From: Bacillus sp. FJAT-29790
Lineage (GTDB): Bacteria > Bacillota > Bacilli > Bacillales > Cytobacillaceae
DNA: 64,000 nt
Reading direction: 5' to 3'
Assembly (NCBI RefSeq): GCF_019039215.1
Contig: NZ_JAHNZZ010000001.1
Span: 749,637 to 813,636 of the forward strand
In this document: piece after piece, positions 27,995-36,381 of the stretch
Layout: each line of letters starts with the position of its first letter
How positions within the stretch are numbered: the first letter of the stretch is position 1
Notes under the pieces: model-generated
What the model saw: only the letters and a program-made list of their open reading frames with translations
Told to the model about the DNA's origin: nothing
Database searches by the model: none
Program-made: the position numbers and the translations under genes

Positions 27995-28033
27995 CTTTCT
28001 TTTATACCTGTTGTTTTTTATATAAAATAATGA

Positions 28034-28062
28034 TTGAATTATCAGAAAACAGCTGTTATAAT
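28034..28062 (+). promoter_or_regulatory. Sigma-A promoter of the IDEAL-domain gene
   Basis: TTGAAT and a perfect TATAAT are separated by exactly 17 bases, 28 bases before the GTG start. The same promoter and 5-prime leader recur at 54214 without the gene. Confidence 0.75.
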
Positions 28063-28090
28063 AGAAAAAAGGTCAAGGAGTTGATTTTTA

Positions 28091-28285
28091 GTGAAAAAAT
28101 ATTTGCTTAACTCACCCCATCAACCTGAAGAAAATTTGGATTCCCAAATTGCGGAAAAAATTTTAAACAACGCCTTGCAAGCATACCGGAGAGAGAAACT
28201 TAAAATGGAAATTGACCAGACATTAAGTGACAGAAACAAGGAAGAGTTCCTGCGCTTAACTGAGGAATTAAAAAGTATTTCATAA
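28091..28285 (+). CDS. Small IDEAL-domain protein
   Basis: A 64-residue protein, most of which is an IDEAL domain, a short helical motif of about 37 residues. It reads NNALQAYRREKLKMEIDQTL followed by SDRNKEEFLRLTEELKSI, where the canonical IDxAL core is IDQTL. The domain is found in small Firmicute proteins and in some competence-related and phage-related proteins, and its role is mostly unknown. The start is GTG at 28091 with AAGGAG 10 bases before it. It has its own promoter and terminator. Confidence 0.8.
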   Translation: MKKYLLNSPHQPEENLDSQIAEKILNNALQAYRREKLKMEIDQTLSDRNKEEFLRLTEELKSIS

Positions 28286-28351
28286 CATTGAAAAATCGGT
28301 TGCATCGATCTCGAATAAATGAAAATATCTTAAAATATTTGGAGTAACTAA

Positions 28352-28397
28352 AATCAGGCAGCCAGATCCTTAAAGGGTCCATGCTGCCTGATTTTTT
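28352..28397 (+). terminator. Terminator of the IDEAL-domain gene
   Basis: AATCAGGCAGC pairs with GCTGCCTGATT and is followed by a T-run. Confidence 0.9.
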
Positions 28398-28448
28398 AGC
28401 AGTATAGGGGCTAGCGAAGCTTGATCATGAATTTATTTAGAAGGGCAA

Positions 28449-28620
28449 GCTACGATTTGGCACGTAAAGCCCAGATTCGTTCCCGTGAAATGACTTTTTG
28501 AACAGTATCGGGCACGAATAGCTTTTTTCCGGTCCAGTCCCGTGCTTTCAGAATTTTCGGTATTCGACTTTGAACGGGATTAGCCAATAAAAACAACAAA
28601 GTCTGTGAACACAGTCTTAA
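28449..28620 (-). pseudogene. Possible C-terminal remnant of an unidentified gene
   Basis: An open minus-strand stretch ending in TAG encodes a protein-like tail (RIPKILKARDWTGKKLFVPD, then QKVISRERIWALRAKS). There is no usable start codon or ribosome binding site, and a TAA closes the frame upstream. Its composition, rich in Lys/Arg with Trp, looks like a real protein end rather than chance. I do not recognise the family. Confidence 0.3.
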
Positions 28621-28636
28621 TAAATAAGGTTATACT

Positions 28637-28846
28637 TTATTTTAAATCGGACCAATCAGAATAGTTCCCACTTCCATTGCAGCCAGGACAATCAAAATGA
28701 TTTGTATGAAAAGAATATTCATTCGAGGGATAGTTTAAAAATCCTCTACCGTAACATTCAGGGCATTTATTTGCTTCTTTCATTTGAGAAACATGGTTTT
28801 CATATCTTGTAGCCCTCCATTCATTAAAAGCGTTCAATAATCCCAT
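28637..28846 (-). CDS. Small DnaJ-type zinc-finger protein
   Basis: A 69-residue protein with two CxxC knuckles of DnaJ central-domain style: CPECYGRGF near residue 29 and CPGCNGSGNY near 53. They should bind one Zn. The N-terminus (MGLLNAFNEWRATRYENHVS) is helical. The ATG at 28846 is preferred because GAGGTG stands 6 bases upstream; a GTG at 28855 overlaps that site. A decayed N-terminal copy of the same family lies at 45502-45588. The function of such small zinc-ribbon proteins is not known. Confidence 0.8.
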   Translation of the reverse strand: MGLLNAFNEWRATRYENHVSQMKEANKCPECYGRGFLNYPSNEYSFHTNHFDCPGCNGSGNYSDWSDLK

Positions 28847-28982
28847 ACCTAACACCTCAACCGTTTTTTCTTATTTTTTGTCATAAAGTAAATTTATATA
28901 CGTGGCTGGATAGCGATGATTAGTCTGGTGCTATAAAGTTGGAGTTTTATTAAAAGACTGTGGTTTATAAATAGGTTTTGTA

Positions 28983-29046
28983 AGTTGAATGGAGAGGAAG
29001 GTGCGAGACTCCTCGAAAATGCTATCGCATTTCCTTCGTGCATGGG
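28983..29046. repeat. Dispersed repeat family B, copy B3 (left part only)
   Basis: GTTGAATGGAGAGGAAGGTG and the ACTCCTCGAAAATGCTATCGC block match the left half of the copy at 25157; the right half is absent. It lies in the 536-base gap before the DJ-1/PfpI-like gene. Apart from this and the terminator at 29241, nothing else was seen there. Confidence 0.7.
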
Positions 29047-29240
29047 CTAACCACAGATTGATCAAGTTCCTTTTAAGAAACGAAATCCATCCCAAAAAAG
29101 GCACCAATAAGAACTGCTTCTCGGAAGGTATATTGAACCGGCGTGTCAATCAATAATATTGTTTTAACAAAGCCTTAACTGAAAGAAAAGCATATCAGAA
29201 ACCGTATGATGGAAAGCTTCACTTAAGCTTAAAGACAAAG

Positions 29241-29293
29241 GAACTGATTCTAAAGAGATAGCCAATGGTTACCTCTTTGAAATCAGTTTTTTT
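29241..29293 (+). terminator. Orphan terminator-like hairpin
   Basis: ACTGATTCTAAAGAG pairs imperfectly with CTCTTTGAAATCAGT, followed by TTTTTTT. No intact plus-strand gene precedes it closely. Confidence 0.65.
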
Positions 29294-29382
29294 ATTTTTC
29301 ATCCATTCATATTGAGTTCACAAAACTGCTTTATTGTATTTCTTAAGAAAGCTAATCTGAATTTTTCTAGGAGGAAAGAAGT

Positions 29383-30771
29383 ATGAAGAGATTATTATTA
29401 CGCTTAGTAGTTTATTTATGTACTTTTGTACTGATTGTCGGTGTAGTCGGATGGGTTGGGTATTCCCGTTCCTACAATGATTTTTATGGTTCTGTTTATG
29501 ATGAGCCGTATCCATCTTATCAAAAAGTTGAAATTCCTGAACATAATCCGAAGAAACCTACAGTGGCAGTCATGTTGGGGGATGCATCAACTACGACTGA
29601 AGTATTTGATTTTCTGATTCCGTACGAATTATTTGCGATGACTGCCGAATATAATGTATACGCTGTTGCCCCTGATAATGATTTGAAGTCATTATCGGGC
29701 GGACTGGAAGTGATCCCGCATTACACTTTTAATGAATTGGATCAATTATTAGGGAAAAGTCCCGATATTATCGTAATCCCTTATATTCCTTTTGTCGATG
29801 AAAAGAAATATCAACCGGTACGTGAATGGTTACAACAACATTCTGCAACTACTTTAGTAAGCATATGTGGCGGAGCATGGAATCTTGCTGATGCGGGTTT
29901 GTTAAAAGGGAAGACAGCTACGACACACTGGCAAGCGATTGATGGAATGAAAAAACTGTATCCCGACACTAGTTGGAAAGGAAATCAACGGTATGTTGAT
30001 GAAGGAAACATCGTTACCTCTGGTGGTCAAACGGGAGGATTCGATGCTGTTCTCTATGTCATCAAACAAAAACTAGGAGATTCAATGGCCGAAAAAGTGG
30101 CGAAAGAAGTAAAATATCCAACTTACCACTTTGTGCAAAATCCAACCGTAGATCCATATTCAATTGATTTGCGCTTTGCAACATATGTTCTAAATTATGC
30201 CTTTCAGTGGAATAAGACAAAAACAGGCGTGCTGCTGTACAACGGTATGGAGGAAATGGCTTTGTCATCGATTTTTGATACGTATGCAGACACTGGTACG
30301 ACCAAAGTCTTAACAGTTTCCAATACGGAACAGCCGATTATAACAAAACATCATCTTAATCTGCTTGCAAGATATCAAACATCGAATGTCCCTGAATTAG
30401 ATCGTATGATCATCACAGGAACTGAGGCGAAATCTCTGGCTAAGGAGGAAGTGAAACGCTTGAAAGAAAACGGCCATGCGAGTGAGCTTCTATACATGCA
30501 CAGTGATTCCCCGGATAGATTTGTTTTCTCGGCGCCGCTAGAAGATTTAGCCAAGCAAGAGGACCTTATGACTGCTAATCATGCTGTGAAACGATTCGAA
30601 TACCGTGCAGACGATTTAATCCTTGAAGGGAGTGCATTTCCTCTTGAAACATACAGTAATATGCTCTTAGTTTTATTCTTTTCTGTACTATTAGCTTTAT
30701 TTATTGACAAAAAATTCATCGAAGACAAAAGATTCAACAAATCGAAAGAAACAACTTCGAAAACAATTTAA
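29383..30771 (+). CDS. Membrane-anchored DJ-1/PfpI family protein
   Basis: A 462-residue protein with an N-terminal membrane helix (residues about 5-27), an extracellular DJ-1/PfpI-type class I amidotransferase-like domain at about 55-235, and a second hydrophobic helix near 425-445. The nucleophile elbow VSICGGAWNLADAGLLKGK (Cys about 163) followed by TATTHW matches the AraC/ThiJ subfamily, in which GGA-x2-LA-x-AGLL-x-G is conserved. ITSGG-like VTSGGQTGGFDAVLYVI follows. Relatives act as hydrolases, glyoxalases or ligand sensors; this one would face outside the cell. The start ATG 29383 follows AGGAGGAAAG. It ends at the hairpin at 30790. Confidence 0.85.
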   Translation: MKRLLLRLVVYLCTFVLIVGVVGWVGYSRSYNDFYGSVYDEPYPSYQKVEIPEHNPKKPTVAVMLGDASTTTEVFDFLIPYELFAMTAEYNVYAVAPDNDLKSLSGGLEVIPHYTFNELDQLLGKSPDIIVIPYIPFVDEKKYQPVREWLQQHSATTLVSICGGAWNLADAGLLKGKTATTHWQAIDGMKKLYPDTSWKGNQRYVDEGNIVTSGGQTGGFDAVLYVIKQKLGDSMAEKVAKEVKYPTYHFVQNPTVDPYSIDLRFATYVLNYAFQWNKTKTGVLLYNGMEEMALSSIFDTYADTGTTKVLTVSNTEQPIITKHHLNLLARYQTSNVPELDRMIITGTEAKSLAKEEVKRLKENGHASELLYMHSDSPDRFVFSAPLEDLAKQEDLMTANHAVKRFEYRADDLILEGSAFPLETYSNMLLVLFFSVLLALFIDKKFIEDKRFNKSKETTSKTI

Positions 30772-30789
30772 ACTTAGTCATACCAGCAT

Positions 30790-30831
30790 AGCCCCTTTTG
30801 TTACTCAAGTACGATGAGAACAAAAGGGGCT
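30790..30831 (+). terminator. Hairpin after the DJ-1/PfpI-like gene
   Basis: AGCCCCTTTTGTT pairs perfectly with AACAAAAGGGGCT around a 16-base loop. Only a weak T-run follows. Confidence 0.7.
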
Positions 30832-31088
30832 AGAAATTAAGAATCGGGCTGTAATGCGGAAGAGGACGAATAAATCTCAAGTGATCTTAAGTATGGAAAG
30901 TATTTTTGCAAATCTTACCAAAAAATATATTATAATGTAGGAAATAATACATCATGCTTTTTGTCTTAATTCCAAAATTTATAGAGTGGATTATAGTTGA
31001 AATTTGAAATTAGATTTGTTTTATTCAGGGGATTCTTATTTAAACAAAAATAGCCACAATTCATCACTTAGAATGGGGAGATGAGCGA

Positions 31089-31194
31089 ATGAAAAAGAAA
31101 AAAACAAAAAATAAATCTGTCGGGGCTCTATATTTAATTATCGCTCTATTTTCCGTATGAAGAAATACTAGCAGGAATGAACGTGAGCAGGTGA
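31089..31194 (+). pseudogene. Short membrane-peptide frame, probably frameshifted
   Basis: An ATG behind GGGGAGATG opens a 23-residue frame (KKKKTKNKSVGALYLIIALF) that stops at TGA 31158. One base away the frame continues sensibly as YEEILAGMNVSR to a stop at 31194. This suggests a single frameshift in a small one-helix protein of about 36 residues. Not recognised. It sits in the 466-base gap ahead of the response regulator gene, where no other feature was seen. Confidence 0.3.
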
Positions 31195-31237
31195 AATGAA
31201 TCTGCAGTTGAATCGATCATAAAGGAGAGATTAAAAT

Positions 31238-31915
31238 TTGCCCAAAATATTAGTGGTGGATGATGAAGCCCATATCCGCGAGCTGGTAGGCTTATATCTT
31301 AAAAATGAAGGGTTTGAAATTATCGAAAAATCGAACGGCAAGGAAGCCTTGGAGTACGCTGAGAACCATATAGCCAGTCTTGATCTAGTGATTTTGGACA
31401 TTATGATGCCTAAAATGGATGGATGGGTTTTGTGTGAGCAGCTTCGTGAACTAGGGGATATCCCTATTTTGATGATGACAGCGAAGGGCGAGGCATCGAA
31501 TAGAATTAAAGGATTTAAACTTGGAACAGATGATTATTTAGTTAAACCATTTGATCCCGTAGAGCTGGTTTTGAGGGTGAAGGCTTTGCTAAAGCGGTAT
31601 CGTATTTCTACTTCAAATGTGATTAAACTTGGAGAAATAACATTAGATCGAAAGAATTATCAAGTAATCTACCAAAATGGGGAAACGGTAACACTTCCAA
31701 TGAAAGAATTCGAATTGCTGTACAAAATGGGCAGCTATACAGGACAGTTATTTACACGAAATCATTTAATTGAAACGATATGGGGCATGGATTATGAAGG
31801 TGACGAGCGGACGGTGGATGTGCACATAAAGCGTATTAGAGAACGTTTTGCTGAATTTGATTCTGATTTCCGTATTGTGACAATCCGCGGACTTGGTTAT
31901 CGGTTGGAGGTGTAA
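31238..31915 (+). CDS. OmpR-family response regulator
   Basis: A 225-residue regulator. The receiver domain (1-120) has the acidic pair VVDDE, the phospho-acceptor Asp 54 in VILDIMMPKMDG, a Thr in MMTAKGE and Lys in DDYLVKPFDP. The winged-helix DNA-binding domain (about 130-225) ends RTVDVHIKRIRERFAEFDSD with IRGLGYRLEV. The start is TTG 31238 behind AAAGGAGAG. It is followed at once by its histidine kinase gene; the regulator's last codons overlap the kinase ribosome binding site. The signal and target genes are unknown. Confidence 0.95.
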   Translation: MPKILVVDDEAHIRELVGLYLKNEGFEIIEKSNGKEALEYAENHIASLDLVILDIMMPKMDGWVLCEQLRELGDIPILMMTAKGEASNRIKGFKLGTDDYLVKPFDPVELVLRVKALLKRYRISTSNVIKLGEITLDRKNYQVIYQNGETVTLPMKEFELLYKMGSYTGQLFTRNHLIETIWGMDYEGDERTVDVHIKRIRERFAEFDSDFRIVTIRGLGYRLEV

Positions 31916-31919
31916 CGGG

Positions 31920-33278
31920 ATTAAGTCACTGTATACTCGCGTTGTAGTCATCTTCGTAGGAATCGTTATATTGAGCTTGTTTATCGCCTATTTTAGCACT
32001 ACATTACTCTATCAAAAGCGCATTCATAGTTCGATAGAAGAAACTTTGATCAAGAACGGTCAAAAAATGATCCAAATTTATCAGTCGACAGCAACTTCTG
32101 CTGATGATTTGCCCGAATTCATGCAAAATTTCTCGGGGTTTGTTCCTACTAATATCCAGCTTTATAATAAGGAAGGCAAGCCATTGCTTGTCATGAATAA
32201 GACGCCAATACATGTTGAAGACAGAAATATTGAACAGGTCATTGCTGGTGGCATTGCCCGCAATATAGTTACAGGAGAGTATCACCTTCCTATTATTGGC
32301 CTTCCTTTTCAGGTAGATGAGGAGCCATACGCATTATTTATAACTGTTGAGAAAAATAGTGTCGACGATGAAATTATGAATTCTATTCACCTTATGTATG
32401 TCATCATTTTACTTTTAGGTAGTTTGCTCATTCTAATTGCTGCGCGATATCTTGTCAATCCAATTCTTCAGTTAACGAAAGCAACTAAGAGGATGGCAAA
32501 AGGAAAATTTGATTTTGAGATTCAGACAAAGCGCAAGGATGAAATAGGCGTGTTAAGCACAAGTTTTAAAGAGATGGCTAATGAGATTTCTAAGTTAGAT
32601 CGAATGCGGCAAGCATTCGTTACCAACGTCTCACATGAGATTCAATCACCCTTAACATCCATTTCAGGATTTTCCAAGGCACTTAAACAGATGAAAATGA
32701 GCGAGGAAAGCAAAAACCGCTATTTGACAATTATCGAAGAGGAGAGTGAGAGGTTATCCCGGTTAAGTCAAAATTTGCTTAAGCTTTCTTATTTACAACA
32801 GGAGCAGCACCCATTGAGTGTAAGTACTTTTCGATTGGATGAACAGCTCCGCACGGTTGTTATCAATTTGGAGCCGCAATGGAAAGCGAAGGAAATTTTT
32901 ATAGACGTACAGCTTCAAAATATTACCATTCAAGCGGATGAAGACCAACTCAAACAAGTGTGGACCAATTTAATGAGTAATGCCATAAAATTCACCCCGA
33001 TTCACGGTAAGATTAGCATTGAAGCTATAATCAAAGGTGATTATAGCATTGTCTCTATTACAGATAATGGGATTGGAATACCGTTAGAAGAGCATGCCGA
33101 TATTTTTAAACCATTCCATAAGGTCGATAAAGCTCGTGATCCTTCGGTAAAAGGAAATGGACTCGGGTTATCGATTGTAAAACAAATTGTCGATATTCAT
33201 AATGGGAAGATTCAAGTATCTGGGGATCTAGGCGAAGGTTCAACATTTAAAGTTACCCTTCCGCGGTCATTTATGTGA
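31920..33278 (+). CDS. Sensor histidine kinase, apparent ATT start
   Basis: A 452-residue membrane kinase. It has a first helix at about 6-30, an extracellular sensor to about 165, a second helix near 167-188, HAMP to about 235, HisKA with the phospho-His in VSHEIQSPLTSISGF (about 239), and HATPase with NLMSNAIKFTP, DNGIGIP and GNGLGLSIVKQIVDIHNG. The natural N-terminus KSLYTRVVVIFVG follows an ATT at 31920. GGAGG lies 9 bases before it, overlapping the regulator stop. The only upstream alternative is a TTG at 31893 with no ribosome binding site, inside the regulator gene. It phosphorylates the regulator encoded before it. Confidence 0.88.
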   Translation: MKSLYTRVVVIFVGIVILSLFIAYFSTTLLYQKRIHSSIEETLIKNGQKMIQIYQSTATSADDLPEFMQNFSGFVPTNIQLYNKEGKPLLVMNKTPIHVEDRNIEQVIAGGIARNIVTGEYHLPIIGLPFQVDEEPYALFITVEKNSVDDEIMNSIHLMYVIILLLGSLLILIAARYLVNPILQLTKATKRMAKGKFDFEIQTKRKDEIGVLSTSFKEMANEISKLDRMRQAFVTNVSHEIQSPLTSISGFSKALKQMKMSEESKNRYLTIIEEESERLSRLSQNLLKLSYLQQEQHPLSVSTFRLDEQLRTVVINLEPQWKAKEIFIDVQLQNITIQADEDQLKQVWTNLMSNAIKFTPIHGKISIEAIIKGDYSIVSITDNGIGIPLEEHADIFKPFHKVDKARDPSVKGNGLGLSIVKQIVDIHNGKIQVSGDLGEGSTFKVTLPRSFM

Positions 33279-33308
33279 TTGTTCATTAGACAGTATAAAG
33301 CCCGCTTC

Positions 33309-33459
33309 CATTAATATTAATGATGGTCGGCATCCGCAATATACACCTGAAGTATTGGATTTATTAGCGAAATATGATGCTAAAGCTAATTTTTTTGTTG
33401 GTTCCCGTGTCAAGGAATATCCGCAAATTTTCTCAAGGCTTGTAAAAGAAGGGCATTAA
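33309..33459 (+). pseudogene. Polysaccharide deacetylase, N-terminal fragment of the NodB domain
   Basis: The frame reads INDGRHPQYTPEVLDLLAKY, DAKANFFVGSRVKEYPQIFS and RLVKEGH before a TAA. This matches the start of a NodB-homology domain, normally TFDDGPH...ATFFV...EGHEIGNH. The catalytic Asp pair is altered (NDG), there is no start codon, and the gene is cut off immediately before the histidine pair. Confidence 0.8.
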
Positions 33460-33513
33460 ATAAATGGGCTTATCTCGCTTCTGAAAATGCTCAGTTTTTA
33501 GAAAAAAGAAAAG

Positions 33514-33550
33514 CGACACCGTTCAAATAAATTGAACGGTGTCGTTGTTT
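33514..33550 (+). terminator. Rho-independent terminator
   Basis: CGACACCGTTCAA pairs perfectly with TTGAACGGTGTCG around a 5-base loop, followed by TTGTTTT. It ends the two-component operon and possibly also the convergent transporter. Confidence 0.85.
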
Positions 33551-33651
33551 TACATTTTTACGATTAAAATAAGCTATGGATAACTAGAGCCCTTGCTTTT
33601 TGGAAACAAATTATCTTAGCGTTAGGAACATTGTTAGTAATCAACTAAAGT

Positions 33652-35172
33652 TTAATTCTCTGCTAATTTAGTTGCAACTTTTTTCCCGGATGATATCGTA
33701 TCTTCCGCTTGTTTTGCTCGTTTGATAAAGAAGGCGAGAATGAGAGCAAGACCGGCAATAAAAACAGTCACTAAGAAAGCATCATTAATTCCTTCTAGCA
33801 TTGCTTTCATCGCAATCTGTTGTTTCATTTCCGCAAGTGCTGCTGCAGTTGGCTGCTCTGTTGCATGTTTCATTGCAGCTGCAGCAAGTTCTTCTGCATG
33901 CGTTTCAGTACGTGTAGACATAACTGTTACTAACAAGGCCGTTCCAATTGCGCCGGATACTTGCTGCAATGTATTATTCATAGCAGTTCCATGCGGATAA
34001 TAGCGAGCGGGCAACTGGTTTAAGCCATTTGTTGACACAGGCATCATGACCATGGACATGCCAAACATCCGGGCTGAGTAAAGAATCATTAAGTTAGTAT
34101 ATGAAGTGTCTAGTGTTAATTTACTGAAATAATAACTCGTGATTACAGTTATTGCTAAACCGATGATGGCTAATATACGTCCGCCAAACTTGTCGAATAA
34201 TTTACCATTAATCGGTGACATGACTGCCATTAAGATCGCTCCTGGCATCAACAATAATCCTGCATCAAGCGGAGATATCCCCCGAAGAGTTTGGACATAA
34301 ATAGGCAGTAGAAGCATAGCGGAAAACATCGCCATAGTAACTACCATAGAAATAGCCGATGATAAAGCAAACATTGGATATTTAAAGATCCTAAATTCTA
34401 GCATTGGCCGATCTAACTTTAATTGCCGGATAATAAATGAAACCAATGAAATGAACCCTACAATTAAAGTCCCATATACTAGTGGACTATCCCAGCCTTT
34501 CGTAGCGGCAGAACTAAAGCCATAAAGCAACCCGCCAAAGCCCAAACTTGATAAAAGAATTGAAAGCATATCAAGCTGAATATTGACTTTATCTTTTTTA
34601 TCTTTAAGCAAGAAAAAAGCAAACAATAAAATGACAACTGCAATTGGCGTGACAAAATGGAAAAGCATTCTCCAATCATAATGTTCAATTAACCAGCCTG
34701 ATAATGTCGGCCCAATCGCTGGAGCACCCATTAAAACTAAACCAAAAACGCCCATCGCGGCTCCTCTTTTTTCAACAGGAAAGCTTGTTAACATGACATT
34801 CATTAACAAAGGCATCATAATCGCGGATCCAGAGGCTTGAACCATACGACCGATTAATAAAAGGGGAAATGCATGCGCAAAACCAGCGAGAATGGTCCCA
34901 AGCGTAAATAAGCACATCGCAGTTAGGAATAACCGGCGAACAGTATATTTTTGAATTAAAAATGCCGTTGCTGGAATCAAAATTCCATTTACTAACATAT
35001 AGCCCGTAGTTAGCCATTGCACGGTCGATGCTTCGACATCTAAGTCCTTCATAATCGATGGCAGTGCAATATTTAATAACGTATTGTTTAAAAAAGCAAT
35101 AAAAGCTCCGATCATCAGTACAGCAAGAATCCCATATGGTGGGCGATCAGTCTTTTTTATAGAATGGTCCAT
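33652..35172 (-). CDS. MFS multidrug efflux transporter (DHA2, EmrB/QacA type)
   Basis: A 506-residue protein with about fourteen membrane segments, the DHA2 drug:H+ antiporter architecture. The motif FLNNTLLNIALPSIMKDLDV near residue 26 and TTGYMLVNGILIPATAFL are characteristic, as is motif C in LVLMGAPAIGPTLSGWLIE near 150. The start ATG 35172 follows GGAGGGAAC. It is divergent from a TetR-type regulator 192 bases away, which probably represses it. Drug specificity is unknown. Confidence 0.93.
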   Translation of the reverse strand: MDHSIKKTDRPPYGILAVLMIGAFIAFLNNTLLNIALPSIMKDLDVEASTVQWLTTGYMLVNGILIPATAFLIQKYTVRRLFLTAMCLFTLGTILAGFAHAFPLLLIGRMVQASGSAIMMPLLMNVMLTSFPVEKRGAAMGVFGLVLMGAPAIGPTLSGWLIEHYDWRMLFHFVTPIAVVILLFAFFLLKDKKDKVNIQLDMLSILLSSLGFGGLLYGFSSAATKGWDSPLVYGTLIVGFISLVSFIIRQLKLDRPMLEFRIFKYPMFALSSAISMVVTMAMFSAMLLLPIYVQTLRGISPLDAGLLLMPGAILMAVMSPINGKLFDKFGGRILAIIGLAITVITSYYFSKLTLDTSYTNLMILYSARMFGMSMVMMPVSTNGLNQLPARYYPHGTAMNNTLQQVSGAIGTALLVTVMSTRTETHAEELAAAAMKHATEQPTAAALAEMKQQIAMKAMLEGINDAFLVTVFIAGLALILAFFIKRAKQAEDTISSGKKVATKLAEN

Positions 35173-35364
35173 TGTTGTTCCTCCCTGTTAGACTCTTAGT
35201 CCATTATTTTATACCATCGTTTATCGCAAGGAACTATCATATACCAACAGTTCAAAAATTGCAATGGGAAAATATCCATTTTATTTAATGGGTTTGTTTA
35301 AACCGTAAAAATGAAGTAATATGGCTTTTATACAGGTAGTCTAAATAAGATGTAAGGTGATAAT

Positions 35365-36264
35365 ATGAACGACAGGAAACAGCATGTGATAAAAATGGCC
35401 CACCATTTATTTATTGAGAAAGGCTTTCAAGCCACGTCCATTCAAGATATATTGGATTATAGTGGAATTTCGAAAGGAACATTTTATAATTATTTTTCAT
35501 CTAAAAATGAATTATTAATCGCCCTTTTTAAAATGATTTATAGCAAACTGGAAAAAGATCGCAATGAATTACTAATCGGCCGAGATCCCTCTAATATTGA
35601 AATCTTCATTAAGCAAATTGAACTGCAAATGGAGATGAATAAAACAAATAAGTTATATCCCCTTTTTGAGGAAGTAAACTTTTCGAATGATGCGGATCTT
35701 AAACAAATTATAAAAAAAGGGCAATTGAGGATGCTTCGCTGGTTACACGGGCGGTTCATTGATCTTTTCGATGACAGTAAGGAACCCTATTTATTGGATT
35801 GTGCCATTATGTTTACAGGGATTTTGCAACATAATCTTAAATATCATGCAATCGCATATGAATCGAATGCTCGCATCCATCAAGTAGTCCGATATAGTGT
35901 AGAGCGTATCGTCAAGATCGTTAACGAAGTTGCAGAAGCACGTGATCAGTTAATTAACCCAGAGCTTATAGAGAGCTGGTTACCCGACTGTAAGAAGTCT
36001 GACCTGAATTTTCAGCAGAAGCTTTATCGTACTGTTTTAGAATTGAAAAAGGCGCTCACCAATAACGAGAACCAGTCGAAATACAACGAGCTGTTAGACT
36101 TTGTTCAAGATGAACTCCTACATTTAAAGAATCCGCGCAAATTTCTACTAGAAAGCGCCCTGGAATCTTTGAAAGCAGGTCAATCCCTTTTTGGGACAAA
36201 AGAACTCCAAAAGCTTGATCAACTAGTTGACGATTATTTTACTCAAATAGAAGAGCAAGACTAA
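35365..36264 (+). CDS. TetR/AcrR-family transcriptional regulator
   Basis: A 299-residue regulator. The N-terminal helix-turn-helix reads FIEKGFQATSIQDILDYSGI, then SKGTFYNYFSSKNELL (residues about 14-50). The long ligand-binding part (about 55-299) resembles the larger bacillar TetR proteins found beside EmrB-type pumps. The start ATG 35365 follows AAGGTGATA. The divergent arrangement with the MFS pump suggests control of that gene; the shared 192-base region contains a short GGTTT-x4-AAACC palindrome but no clear operator. A decayed copy of its C-terminus lies at 52448-52600. Confidence 0.9.
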   Translation: MNDRKQHVIKMAHHLFIEKGFQATSIQDILDYSGISKGTFYNYFSSKNELLIALFKMIYSKLEKDRNELLIGRDPSNIEIFIKQIELQMEMNKTNKLYPLFEEVNFSNDADLKQIIKKGQLRMLRWLHGRFIDLFDDSKEPYLLDCAIMFTGILQHNLKYHAIAYESNARIHQVVRYSVERIVKIVNEVAEARDQLINPELIESWLPDCKKSDLNFQQKLYRTVLELKKALTNNENQSKYNELLDFVQDELLHLKNPRKFLLESALESLKAGQSLFGTKELQKLDQLVDDYFTQIEEQD

Positions 36265-36270
36265 AAGTAC

Positions 36271-36303
36271 ACCCCTATTCATTGAAAGAGTAGGGGGGTT
36301 TTT
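36271..36303 (+). terminator. Terminator of the TetR-type gene
   Basis: CCCCTATTC pairs with GAGTAGGGG (one G-U), followed by TTTTT. Confidence 0.85.
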
Positions 36304-36381
36304 GATTCCATTAAATTGCAGGAGGTTTACGAGACTTGTCGAATTAATGAATGATATCGTTTTAAAATAGAGGGTGAAAAT

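Noticed and set aside
28931-29149. 72-codon minus-strand frame
   Set aside because: It overlaps repeat copy B3 and has no ribosome binding site or recognisable domain.
35173-35364. Operator between the MFS pump and TetR-type genes
   Set aside because: Only weak short palindromes (GGTTT-N4-AAACC) are seen; no repeated or long site supports a confident operator.
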